The notes beneath the pieces are model-generated. The model was not told the origin of the DNA. It saw only the letters and a list, made by a program, of their open reading frames with translations, and searched no databases. The position numbers were made by a program, and so were the translations under genes. Positions 1 to 12,800 of a stretch of 64,000 nt of DNA are shown here, piece after piece (the stretch's first letter is position 1; every line of letters begins with the position of its first letter). Origin of the DNA: Neospora caninum Liverpool (taxonomy: Eukaryota > Apicomplexa > Conoidasida > Eucoccidiorida > Sarcocystidae). Where the stretch lies: the NCBI RefSeq assembly GCF_000208865.1, contig NC_018395.1, forward strand, positions 3,193,920 through 3,257,919, given 5' to 3'.

Positions 1-424
1 TGCGGCTCTGTCGCATTCTCATTCTTGAGTGTGGAGGCGCTGCCTGGTGCTTCACGGACACTGTGTCGCGGTTTGCAGGAACAACAGATTTTGTCGCACG
101 TGCAGATGATCTGCAAAGGCAGTCTCCTACCTCTTCGAAGCATTCCGGCGGCGTACCGAATGACGCAGAAACAAGTGAGTTCAGCCTACGCCTCTCCAGG
201 TGCGGAGGACTTCAGGCGACGCCTTGGGCCGAGTAAGCCTGCTCGGTGTCGAAACCGGACTGCGCCTGCAAAACGTGCATCACCGCTCGCGCCAAGGGGA
301 AACCGCCCTCTTGCCTGATCCGCTCAGATGGTACTCCACGGTGAACAGTTTGCCACAACGGTGTCGTCTGGCGTCTGGGATCTTCCCTATCGAGTGATGG
401 ATGCACTGAGCATTCGCACGTCCC

Positions 425-467
<43 letters not shown>

Positions 468-2907
468 ATGAATGTGTGTACCCTGTTGGGGGGAACGGGC
501 ACTGAGTGTGTATGTAGCACTTGACAAAATGGGTGTACATGTGTTTGCATTCATGTAGATCCACACATGTACGTGTCCTCCGCCACGCGTACTGGTTGAA
601 GTCCCTAAACCCGCCGTCTTCTCTGCTCGGTCTGGGCTCCTCGACTGCGTCTCGCCATTCTTCCGGTTTCTTGCCTCCTGTGTCACTCTGTTTCTTCAGG
701 CGCCACGGAGTGCGTCGCCTTATGTGGATCGGGTGCTGCAGCCTCTCCTCCTCTTCCGTGCATCGGTCGACGCCGTGGTGCCTGGTGTAAGATTTGCCTT
801 CGGTGAAGCTGAGGGGGAACCTGACACGCGGCGTGCGCTCTTCGGCACATTCCGCACGCGATGCGAAGACGGCCTGTCCCCTTCAAACCACGCCCATGAT
901 CCAATCTAAGATATGCAACATATATATGTATATATATACATATTATATGCGATGTAGACAGGCAGATATGTCGATAGATCTGTATGCATATGCGCATATT
1001 CGGGCATCCACGTCGGACTGTGTGCCCACACATTCAAGGACACAACGAGGGACCACTGTGGGGATGTATGTGTACGTTCAGGCCGCAGCTGGGGACAGGC
1101 GCCTCGTGTATACATATATCGACAAATATCTATATCTATATATATAAATATGTGTAGACATATATGAATTAATACACTTCAACATGTGACGATATCCGCC
1201 CGCATCATCACATGGGTCGCCGGATGGTATGCACAACGGACAAGTAGCGTGCTTACCATTGCTGGTCTGTAGCCATTGGTTGTTTGTGTGCCTTTCATGG
1301 ATTCGAGCTTGTATAAAGCGCACATTCAAAGCTATGTAAATGCCTACGTAGCTGTATCTACGAAACGCTCGACGCTTGTGTTGAACAGTGTTTTCTGTGT
1401 CGAGGACGCTAAATTCCAACAGCACAGAACAAGGCAGATAAAAGGTAATATGGCGTGCATGTTCTCCGTGTTTGAACAGGACGTAGGGCGGAGTATCCTC
1501 CGACGCGTCGCCGTGACGGTCAGTTCGCTGTGGGCAGAAGAAGTTGAGCAGCTTCTGCATACAGAAGAACAAAAGGAGAGCGCTCTTCAAAGACTCCAGC
1601 GCAGCAGCGCGAGTGCGCACAAGGTAACGCAAACCGAGGGAAAGGCAGCCGAGAGCTGGGCGTCTCACAGTGCACGCATGCTGCCATCTCTGTGGTTGCG
1701 TCTCTCTCTCTGTGAATACCTCTGTATGTGTGTATCTAGGCACCTGTCTTCATGCTGTCGCATCGCGAGGCGCAGAAAACGACTGTGTCTGTAGTAGAAC
1801 ACGACCGCGTGCCGACGAACCATTCATACACAAAGAAACCTACTTATGGCCAGCATCCTCAGCGAAAGGGGTCTTCACTCATGTGGAGGGTTAAGCAAGT
1901 TCTCTTTATATATATATATATATATATATTTATATTTGAACACACAGAGAGGTCTAAAAACCTGATGTAACATGAACAGCCAGCTGCACGGTGCATGTGT
2001 TTTTGTTTGCCTGGAAGTAGATTTGTTTGGGGTACGTCTGCATGTTCACGCACCTCGGAATAGCTCTGGAGCGTAGCATTCCGGCCACAGCACTGATCTT
2101 CTTGGCGGCCCTTTCGTCGCACTCCGCGCGAACGCGTTCACACGCGTACAAGGCTGCGTATCTACTAAACCCTTTGTTTTTGATTGTGTGCATTCTCCGT
2201 GTGCACGCAACGGACTGCGCGCCGCCGTGGTTAAACTGCTGTCTTCCTGACGCGCTGTTTTCCACGGTGTCTCTACCGCAGAGCGCAGGGAGTGGCAGCT
2301 TGACTGATTTCCAGAAAATGAAACTGCAGCTCTTCCTCGTGAGTCTGGGAGACACCGCCTACGAACGCCAGCCTCTGCTGGTGAACCTAAGATGAGTGTG
2401 TCTCTCTAGCTATTTATATATATGTTTATATATATGTGTATATATATGTATATATATATATATATGTATATGTATATCCATGTACTAGCGTTTGAACAGA
2501 ACAAGCGTGGAAGAAAATGAGGACGAAGGGACTGGAGAAGCAGCGGCAAGGTACTGGGGCGTCGAGCGCAAGGCGGGGTGTAGGAAAGAAACGGAGAGGA
2601 AAATGGACAGGAGTGAGACTACGAAAGTGGTTGGGCGACTCCGGACAGACGGACTTGCGACGAGTGCCGATTCATCTTTCCGACTTTTGACCTTTTTCTT
2701 CATCTCTCTGCTCAGGATGGACAGACTCTGGGAGAGACGCTTCTCCAGCGAGTTGCAGAAGAACCGTCTGGCTCTCGTTTGCTGCGCCCGCACTTTGCTC
2801 TTCTCGACAAGGTTCGCCAGAGGCAAAAAGTGCTGAAAATGAAACCGGTTTCGACACAGAGCGAATGCGTCTTGTTTGCCGAGGCCAAGGGGAGAGGCTC
2901 ACTGTAG
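1..2907 (+). CDS. COG2: Conserved oligomeric Golgi complex subunit 2, C-terminal part (5' end outside window)
   Basis: COG2 is a subunit of the COG tethering complex, which captures retrograde vesicles at the Golgi. Visible exons, all phase 0: <1-174, 700-786, 1480-1623, 2282-2338 and 2716-2907. The join of exons 1 and 2 gives IPAAYRMTQKQ followed by APRSASPYVDRVLQPL, resembling the Tyr-Arg-x-Thr-Asn...SSYVDxxLxPL stretch of COG2 proteins. Exon 3 (about 48 residues ending ESALQRLQRSSASAHK) matches the helical segment ahead of the last conserved motif. Exon 4 carries LTDFQKMKLQLFL, matching the family's D-x-x-K-I-R-L-Q-L-x-L-D motif, and the next codon after the intron is Asp as expected. The protein ends in KGRGSL. 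The acceptor of exon 3 could lie further upstream, because its frame stays open. The call rests on remembered family sequence. Several introns carry AT microsatellites. Confidence 0.85.
428..463. repeat. (AT)n microsatellite in COG2 intron
   Basis: About 18 uninterrupted AT units lie in the intron between the first two visible COG2 exons. Similar shorter AT tracts occur in later COG2 introns near 918-950, 1905-1937 and 2410-2478. Confidence 0.95.
2410..2478. repeat. Degenerate (AT)n/(ATGT)n tract in last COG2 intron
   Basis: AT-rich simple sequence with interspersed ATGT steps, between the COG2 exons ending at 2338 and starting at 2716. It encodes nothing. Confidence 0.9.
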
Positions 2908-5309
2908 CAGCAGCCACTGCGTGTGTGGGGACGGCGCCTCGGAGTCGAAGAAGCGAGCAAAAGGGGAAAGGCCATGACCCGACTTCTTTCGCGTACGACG
3001 GCGTTTCTTCCTCTTGGCTGCCTCCCTTTTCTGTCGTCGTCTCCCGACCCGAACAGTGGGCGGTTCTGCGCTGTCGAGAGCCGCGTTCGGGAATCGCGGG
3101 TGGATCCCAGCCCGAAATCCGCAGACATTCTGTCTCCTGCAACGTGACATTTTGCATGCGGCCGTTTCTCTGGTGTGTTGGGTTGATGTTTGCAGCTAGG
3201 CGATAGTTCGCAGAAGACTCACGACGCCGTTGTCTCTGAGCAGAGAGGCTGACAGGTTCGACGAGGAGCCTGGAAATCTGAAAATCCAAGAACACACGAT
3301 CCGCTGGCGATGGAGAAGAGGCGGAGACAAGGCGATGCAAAGGGAAGGACAGCAAGCGGAGAGGAAGAGAAAAAATGCTCTGTCCAGCATCGCGCTGCGA
3401 AGGGACACCGGGGACGGGAGGTTCTCATGTGCGTTTTCTCGGTCTTTGCATTTCCTCTGTTTAGACACCCCGACTCTGCATCCTTTCACTGCGGCAGACG
3501 CCGGGCGAAGAGTGGCGGGGGAAACAGCCGCGGGAGCGGAAGCAAGCAACAAACGCGGGCCTCTGTCCTTCTCTCTGGTGGCATCGCGTGCCCTAAACTT
3601 TGCCGCAAATGTGGCAACCGCGACACTCCTCCGGCTCGCTCTGTTCTCAACAGAGGCGCAAGCAGTTGCTCGAGGGGGCGAAGGCGGCTTAACGCAGTGA
3701 GCTGGTTTCCCGCCTCGGGTGAGGCTCACGAGCGTACGCGTTCTGGCAGCTGGAAGTGTTGGATTTCAATATTCTACTACATTTAGGGTATTCCGCACCG
3801 GTTACGTTCGAGGGGGAATATATGGATTACTGTTATCACTCGTAAGATGTCAGACTGTACGCAGGATCGTTCCAGTGCAATCTGCCGTTGAGTTTTTTGC
3901 GAGTAGGAGCAGGCCCGATTTCGCAGGATGCGATTTCTCATGGCAGAAGTCGAGCTGTTCCGCTATGCACATCTACCAGGTTTCAGGCAGGTGCATGAGT
4001 GTTTGACACCACCTGCAGCGGGTCAGGACGCGTTTCCAGCTGGTGAGGCGCGAAAACTTAAAAAGAAAAGGAATCTGTTGCTGACAGATCGCGTTCAAGG
4101 GAACCGCTGTCCGGGCAGATGTGGACGAAGACAACGGAGCAACAATGGCGCATCCATTCCGCATTCAGCGAACGAAAACATGGGCATTTCACCTAGATGC
4201 CCGCGTTGTTCCGCACGCGAGACAGAACGACAATCACACACGAAAATCGCACACACAGTCCAACGTAGCCAGGGCTACACACATGCAGCCCGTCTTCCGT
4301 GCTCTGCCGACGCAGAGAGGGAAGTCGCAGAAAAAGCGAGTGCAAAAACTATTGATACCTGATACAAGCGTATCACACAGGACGCACGGCTTCCGCATTT
4401 CAGTCCCTACACAGAAGGCCGAGAGGGACCAAAAGCCGCATCGAAAAACAGGCAAACGCACCTCGACACACAGGTCAGAAAGGGTGAATGGTTCAGGCAG
4501 CGATGTGCGCTACTACAGCGACGAAACAGGAACCATGCAACAAGCAGAGAACTGCCCAATGCACTCAGCTGAGGGAGTTCGGGTGTGCGTTGACTTCAAT
4601 GCCCGAGGCAGCGCACTGGATCTTCCACTGGGATCGACGCGTGCCTTCCCTCCGACGGCTCTTCCCTCGCACTTCGCCACTGTGGGTCTGCTGCATTGTG
4701 GAAAGGTAGAGAGACGCGGCCGGAGCTGGTACTCACCGCGTTACGTTTCAGCAGGTAGGCAAAAAGAAACTGTGACCTCTTCCAAACTTCTCTTTCGCGT
4801 CCTTTTTTCGGGGGACGGGACCTTTTCTTTCGAGCACCTCACACCTCGCTTTGGGATTTACACTTTGCGTCATGTACCAGCGAACCCCAGAACCGCGAGA
4901 AACGGCGTATCTACACACTAGCCGGCAAAAATTCGGGAAAAAAGTCACCGCCCCCGCGCGCCTGGTTACCGGCAAGATATATTGCACCCCGGAACCATCG
5001 GCGCATTCCCTCTCCGCGCGGTGTACGTACACTGCACCTAGGATAGAGTGCATCCCTATAATTTGCTCCGCGCAAGGGTTCGATCCCCATTTCCTCCAAA
5101 AACAAAACGCCGTACATTCGGCCGGTCATCACCCCTTATTTGGTTGGACTGACGAGTTAACTCTGCACACGACAATCCAGTGGTTTTCCGGGGCTCCTCG
5201 TCCCCTCCGTCTGGGTCTCCTCGACCAGGACGCAGCCCCTGCGTCGCGGCCGTTCCTCGGTGCATCCCCACGACTTCCTCTTCAGAGTCTTTTCGACTTT
5301 TGCCGGGCT
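2908..5309. other. Intergenic region between converging COG2 and kinesin genes
   Basis: This stretch should hold the 3' untranslated ends of two converging genes. Open frames of up to about 265 codons occur on both strands, but they overlap each other, have erratic composition, and contain no recognisable family motif or splice-consistent continuation. I see no gene here that I can support. Confidence 0.55.
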
Positions 5310-6847
5310 TTAGGAAGCGGCGGGGCGTCGTCTCACCAACGCCGCGGCCATGTTGCCAAACCCTTTGTCTCTGGGATCTCCCGTGAACGCAGGCGCCTTC
5401 GCGACGGTGACGACAGGTGCGGGCGGAACCGGCTCGGCCGCCTGGGTTTGCGGGGCGGGCGCAGGCGCTGCCGGACTTGGCGGCGCCTTCACGTTCGCCG
5501 GCGACGAAGGCGCACTCACAGGGGCTGCCACGGCAGGTTTCTCCGCCGCCTTGGGTTTCGCAGGCTCCGCCCTCGCCCCACTGTCCCTGTCCACATGCGA
5601 CGGCGAAGCCGGACTCGCAGCCTTCTTGGCAGTCAGCGTCCCCGGCACGGCCCGCGTGCCTGCCGGGCGAGCCTTCGCGGTCTTGGCAGTCGCCGGCGTC
5701 GGCGCAGCAGGCGCGGGGTTGCCGACTCGACCGCGCGCGGCCGGAGAGGCTTGGCGACTCGAGGCAGACCGTGCAGCGGTCGCCGAGCGGCTGGGTGAGG
5801 CGCTGGCGGTTCCTGGGAGGCAGAAAGAGGCGGGGAAACCACACAGCGCATGGAAAAAACGGAACGCGAGCAGGTGGACAGGAGGCAAAGTCGCGGAGGC
5901 ACGGGGGCCACGCTCCGCGGCGCGAACGGTCGCGGGGCATGTGAACGGAATTGTGCAAGGGGCACGCACGCGGCGAAGACACGCGGAAGGCTGAATGGGG
6001 CGAAATGAGAAGAAGCCGAGGGGCCAAGGACCCAGAGCGAGAGAAATGGAGCGGGAGAAAGGAGTCACGGACTTTGCGGCGACGGGGAGAAGACGCTGCC
6101 ACTCGCGGGGGAAACGGGGGAAGAACGCGAAACCCTGACGGGACGCGAAACTAGGGGCGCCGCACACGAGGACCGGCGCGGCGCGACCCACGGCCGCGAC
6201 CTGCAGTGACGTTGGGGCTGCCGGCTTACGTGTCTTCTTTCCGCCCGCTGCCTTCGTCTTGCTTTTGGCCTTCGCTCCGTCCCCTTTCTTCGCCTTCTTT
6301 TTCTTCTCGTCTCGACCGTGCGCGTCCGAGTCGCTGGCCGACCGCGCCTCTTCCTTGTCGGATGTCACCGCCTCCTTGCCTTGCATCGAGTTGGAACCTT
6401 TGGTGATGGTGGAGCCCGACGAAAGCTGGGACTGAAGCTGCGCGGCCTCTTCCGCGGGTCCCCGCTGGGCGCTCTCGAGCGCGGCCACGCGCTCGCGAAG
6501 CGCCGCCAGCTCATCTTGAAGCTCGTCGATGTGCGCGTTCTTCTCTGTGAGTTCGTCTTGGAGATCGACCAGCTGAGTCTGAAGAGCAGCGAACGGACAC
6601 ACACGCCAAGCCGCGCTAACACCGAACCCTAGGTCTGGGGATCGTGGCCAAGACACGAGTTTAAACTGGGAGTCCTGCTTGCGGCAAGTGTCCCCCCTCC
6701 CAGCTGCCGGTGCCTCAGTCGTCTCTCCACATTGTAAAGCGGCTCAGAACTGAACGTGGATCGTGCGGCGGCCCACGTCCTGGCGTCACAGATTTTAGGA
6801 GCTCCGCGCTGCTGACAGCACACCCTGACTACTACGCAGAGCCTATT

Positions 6848-6884
<37 letters not shown>

Positions 6885-9800
6885 CCGACTTCTGTTGCCA
6901 CATCGGAGGCGCAGTCACACGCCTCAACACCTGAATTTATCCCGACACTCAACAGTGTGCTGGGTCCGGACTCATTCTAAATCGGCAGGTAGAAACCATC
7001 GATATGTGGCAAGAGAGATGAAAAAAAAACCTGTACCTGACGACCTACGTCGGTGGTGGCGGGGAGTCCGCACGGATTCTGCGCGCCTCGACGTCTTTCA
7101 AGCGGCGTTGACTCCTCCGACGGATGTGCGTGTTCTAGCAGTGTGTGACGGCTGAGAGGGCTGAGACTACCGTTCGCGAATGCAAAAGCCGCCGCAGGCC
7201 GGAGGAGGCTTACATGGGAAACCGTCTCTGTGGGGAGTATCCACGCCGTACCTTAAGACCGGAGACAGTGCGCGTGTGCACAGTGTTTGCGAGATTAATG
7301 TGGGTCTTGAGATCGTTGACGCAGTCGTTTGCCGCAGCGAGCTCGGTGTACAGCTTGGCGTTGAGTTTGCGGAGCTCCGCTTCGGCCGCGCGAGCCTCCT
7401 CGACCTCCACCAAAAGTCGAGAGCCGTAGCGTTGGAGAATGCAGACGTCGTAGCCCAGGGAGCGCAGGGTCTATTTGAGGACAAGAAGAGACAGCGTGCC
7501 AAGAATGGACCTCAAGTGGCCGCCACACACGCGCCGGAGCTCCCGCGTGCATGAGATCAGAGAGGAAGGACGTGCGCGCGCGGAAAAGCCCAACCGACGG
7601 ATCATTTCAAGGTTTTCCGTGCGGGATTCCACACACGCGTGGCGCAGCGACTGAAAAGCAAAACGCAGGCGGTGAGCCGGCTCAGCACATCCTCATCTCG
7701 AAGCGCTCAGTAGCCGACACCCGTCGCCGCCGGTGATCGGTGACTTCACACACACATGAGCGTATGTACAAACCCCGTTGAACCGAGCAGGCCATCCGAG
7801 AGCGAAAGAGAGACCACAGGATAGACTCGGCGAGATTACCGAATCCGCAGTCGACGAGTTAATTTCCTCGAAATGCGGGAGGGACTGGGGTGCCAAAAGC
7901 AGCGTGGCTTTCTCCACCTTCAGCTTGTCCACCAGATTCCTCAGGGAATCGTTTCGCTTCATCAACTCCTTGTATTCGCCTGAGGAGCGGTGTGGATTCC
8001 AGAGGCAAACACGCGCGTCTCTCGCATCATCACACCTCTAAAAGTCTGCATGCGCGGTCCCTTTCGCGCTTCTCCCTCTCGGCGAAAAACCTCCTAATCG
8101 CCCACACGCTTCACACGCCTCTCACGGGCGTCGGTCACACTGGGAAACCTCCCAAATAGACGCTTGCTGACTGTGCCGCTCTGCCGCCGACTGCCTCTCG
8201 CGGGGTTCGACGTCGTAAGCGTTTTCGCCATGGCAGATACGACTCCACACTACGACCCTTACTGGTGAGAAGGCGGTAGTCCACGTTCCGCTCAGAGAGT
8301 TGGATCGAGATTTCTTCGATCTTGCTCATCAACTTCCCGAATTTCGCGTTCGTGTCTTCCTCGACGGTCTTCTTCTCCTGGCGACGCTGGAGCTCCGCCT
8401 TGAAGTCCATCAACGCCCCCAGCAGGCGTTCGCAGTGGTCCGAGAACTCCACCCTCTCCAGCTGTACAGGCAGCGGACGCGAGGAACAACTCTCTCGAGG
8501 GTCTGCACTTCTCTGCCCCGCTGTCAAGGCCTGCCGCGAAACGCTTTTCCCCGCTTAGGCATGCGTTTTACAGCTACTTCATGAATACAGCGGCAGCGCG
8601 GCGGTGAGGACTTTCAAGCGGCGGATTACTAGTGGACACTTCCTTCAAGTGTTTACAAAGAACAGCTGCCTATTAGACGTCCCCACCAAAGTACTGAAGA
8701 TTCTGTGTCACTTCTCGAAGCGGCCTGGCAATCTGCCTGCGAGGCGCGTTTCACGCGCGTGTCTCTCGCTGCGTGCAACTTGCCGCTTCAACAACCGCTC
8801 AGCCCCTCGCCTCGGTGTCGGGACGACGCGGGTCCTTCCCTAGGACAGATGACGCGCGGAAAGAAAAGAAAAAGCGTCTCACCATGGCCCGTTTGAATCG
8901 CAGCTGCATTTCCCTCAGTTTGTTGAAGAAGTGGTCTCTCAACTCGCCGAGCGCCCGGCGCATCTCCTGCTGCTCGTACAGCATCGCGAGCATGTTTTGC
9001 TCCCATGGTGTCAACAAGGACAGGACACTCTCCGCGATTCTCTGCCTTTTCTCCTCATTGGTCTACCAAGACAGGAACAACCGAAAACAAAACCATGTGT
9101 GCTACCGTCCGCGCTCCTCCCACGACCACCCCCCCCCCCCACCCCGCGCGGCCAGCATCGGAGACAGGAGCTGCGACACACATCCTCGCAGATGTGCGTT
9201 GGGCGCGCACGCGCATGCCCGCCGGGAGACGGTGACGCCTTTTCTTACGCAAGACGCAAAAACGTCGAGAGAAAGGTTTACGTGGGGACTGTCAGCTGTC
9301 GTTCGTCAAGACGTTGAACACCGGCTCACGGGGCGCGAGAAGCGCGGGTTCTCACCTGCAGCTCGACTTCGTCCGCCTCGCTGATTTTACTCTCAAGGAC
9401 CGGCGCGCCGTCCTCTCTGGGCACCTTGGCGCTCGGGACGAGCCCCAGAACTTCCTCGACCTGCTCCAGTGTCTGTTTGTCTTCGGCGTGTTCCGAGGGG
9501 GTCTGAAGAACCACCGGAACGAGACAGCGCAGACGTGGCGGAAGAAAAACGCAGCGCGTGGCATATTCCAGCCAGGCACCTGTTTGAGTGCTTTTCAGGC
9601 TTGTGGGGGCGTTTCCACGGAGATGTGAAAAGGCATAGTCACGAGGCATCTGTCTGCGCAGGACGACGCATCTGCACGCCCTATGAGTGTATGTGGACAA
9701 GTGCTGGGGTCTACGCAAGTGTCCAAGACAGGGACGAGGATGGGAGGACCGAAGAGCGCGCACATCTAGAAGCACGTAAACAGATCGAATATCGACTGAA

Positions 9801-12800
9801 CAACAGACAATGGACACGAAAAATATTCAAGCATAACAAAGTGTGGAATCCTCCACGTGGTGGAACCCTTGAGGCGTTTCCGCAAACAGCCACGAAAGAG
9901 GAGAACGGAGGTGACGTACGCTGCGCGCAGTGGGAATCCCTTCCCCCCGCATGATGCTTAAAGTGTTCTCAAGAAGTCGACTGTGTTCAGCCACCGCCGT
10001 GTCGTCGTCCACGAGGCCTCGAGAGGCCTGGGCTTGCATGACCATCAAACGCCTGCGGCAAGCCAGCAGGAAAAAGTAGACAACCCAAGAAAAGGCCGAT
10101 AAGCAGAGTGGGAACAACGAGAACTTGCATGCATGAGCACTGCGGGAGAGACTGCTCGTCTGCGTAGTTCTAGTTCCACTCTGTAGTTTGTGTTTGCCGT
10201 CAGCACACGTGTTATCACACCCTGGATACGACTCCAGGGACCGATTTAGTTCGAGGCAATACTGGCAGACCGTTCAAGGAGCCCCGTTGACGTCGGCCCG
10301 TAAGTGTGTTTTGAGTTACCAGCTTCTCCCTCACGATTGCTTCCACCGAGTCATCATCTGCAGTCCGATGCAAGCTCGCACGTGCTGATCAACGGCAAGT
10401 CAGCGTCGTATTTCGGTTTTCCCCTCCCCGTTCTTCTTTGGTTTCCAAACAAACAACCGCCGAGAAGTTTCGAGCAGGCCGCACTCAAAGACTCCGGAGC
10501 TATCCCTCGTGACGCAGCGTTTCAACTGTCGTTCCTGACGCGAGATGCGCAGATCTCTATATGCCCAGGGTCTCCACGGGGGAACCCCTCCTGCGTCTCG
10601 CTGCCTGCATTCTGGCTGACCAACGAGGCAGACCTCGGATTGACTGGCGCAAAAGACTCACACCAACCCCACAAACATGCATACATATATATACATATAT
10701 ATACATATATATACATATATATACATATACATACATATATATACACATATATACATACATATGTTTGATACATAGAGAGACCCCTGAGAGGTACGGAGGG
10801 GTGTTCTCCGTTTCAGGTGCATGCATTGCTGTCGAGCAGCGGTGGCGACTGCCGCTTCGCGACTTACGCAAGGACGTCGTTGATCATCGCGTAGGCGAGG
10901 GGCTTGACTTGATCGATGTCGGGGAACATGAGGCCTTTGAAGGCGTCCGAAGAGGAACTGAAGTCGAAGTAGTCAGCTGCGAGTTCTCCTGAGAATCCTC
11001 TCCCGGCCGCCGCCATCTTATCCGCGGGCAGCATGCCTTGCTCTTGGAAGGCCTTGATGAAATCCGCGAATCGCGTGGTGCGTTCGAACAGCTTCTTTTG
11101 CGCGTCAGTCAGCTGTTCGTCGTCGTCGATCTCCGGCAACGACGCAGAAGAGCTTTGCAGCTTCATGTTGGGGCGGTTTTCGACCGCCGGCACGCTCGCG
11201 GTGAAAAGAACGGAGAGACCCAACTTGTTGAGGATCGCCGAGCTGTACCGCGCTTGGAGGTTGAGGTCCTGGACGCGCTGCTGCAGTTTCTTCACGGACT
11301 CGTGCTCCGTCTTGAAGCGGCTGCGCGGCAAGAGGGACAGGACCGTGACACGCGAGAATGGAGAGAGAGCGACGGTTCGGGCCCGCGAATCGCGATTCCA
11401 CGCAAGAGCAGAAAAGACGAGGGACCAAATGTAAACAACGCATCGTTTTTTTTCGCTTTTACCGCCTGCAAGCGAGCCCGTAAAGGCAGATGGACGAGGA
11501 AGTTAAGGAAACCAAACAACTACTATCTAGGACCGGAAGACCCAACTCGCTGCAACAGCGACCACTCTTCGTCTCGAACTCTCCGCCCTGTCTCCCGCTG
11601 GGGCTTCTCGCCAACTTACAACGTCAGTCTGGAGACGGCCTCGAGACCGAGAGCCTTTGCCTTCTTCAGCTTTTCGAGCAGCACTTTCTTTTCGCTCCGC
11701 AAGCGCACGACCTTTCCCTCCATCTTCATTTTGTCTTCCTTCAGCTGTTCCTTCTCCTCGGAATCGTCAAAGTCTTCCTCGCCTTCGTCGACGAGGCCTT
11801 CCGACGCCGCGCTGGCCTCGCCGTCCGCCTTGTCGACTTTCTCCGAAACTTCGGTCGAGGGCTTTGACTTCCCGATCTTTTTCTTTGACACTTTCTTCTT
11901 CGGGTTCTTCAGCGCGGATTTCGGCGAGGGCTTCGCCACGGACACGCCGCGAGCGAGCTCGGCGCCTGCCTCTTCGATGCCTTCGGGGCTTTCGCTTCTC
12001 TTCTTCAACGCAGACTTCTTCATGCCCTCGCCCGCAGCCTTTTTCTTCTCGCCGGCGAAGCTGACGCGACTTGGGCTCGACGCCTGGTCCACGTCTTCGA
12101 CTTGAACTACGTCGTCCACAATCCGGACCGTCGCCTTCACTTTCCCCTCGCCCTTCTTCCCCGTCGCATGGTGCACTTCGTTCTTCGCCGCCTCCGCACT
12201 GGAAGCGGCCTTCTCGGTGCGCTCAGGGCTCGGCGATACCCCTCTGGAGGAAGGCGCCGAGTCGTCCTTTCGCGCCTTCTCCTCGCAGCTCTCTTCGTCG
12301 CTGAGCGCGAGCCTGACCCTCGCGGGCGACCGGTCTGGGGCCTCCTCCGCGTCCACGTCCCAGTCGACATTCTTCATGCGCGCCTCCGACTCCGAAAGAC
12401 CTCCCTCCTCGCCCTCCTCGCCCGAGGACGACGCCGCCTCTTCGTAGCGGTCGTCGATGTCTTCCAGTTCTTGCACCGTTGCGTCAATGGCCGGCTCGAT
12501 TGTGTCCAGATGCCCGAGAGAAAGGGATCCGTACGACTCGGAGTCCGTTCCGCCGCGACTCTGAGCAGGAGCACGCGCATAACGTGGAACCGAAGAATCG
12601 CGCGCGCGCGCGGGGGGGGGGGGGGGGGGGGGGAAGGAGGATGAAAACACGGACGCAGCGAAGGCACGCAGCCCGAAGGAAGAACTTGGAACACAGACCC
12701 TCTCCCCGCAATTGATCCCACCTCTCGAATTGCCGATCGGAAACGAGGTCTCCAGAGGGACAGGCAACTTCACCTACACAAAGGTCCCCCGTTTTGACCC

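Noticed and set aside
1078..1743. 221-codon minus-strand frame
   Set aside because: It runs antisense over a COG2 exon and its introns and has no family feature.
5076..5088. tRNA B-box-like sequence GGGTTCGATCCCC followed by TTCCTCCA
   Set aside because: The T-arm has a mismatch. I could find no partner acceptor stem, D-arm or anticodon stem in the 75-110 bases upstream, so it does not fold as a tRNA.
5350..5994. 214-codon plus-strand Ala/Gly-rich frame
   Set aside because: Antisense shadow of the Ala/Pro-rich kinesin tail.
5056..6102. 348-codon minus-strand frame overlapping the kinesin tail
   Set aside because: It is an out-of-frame shadow of the GC-rich last kinesin exon; the phase-consistent kinesin frame explains the region.
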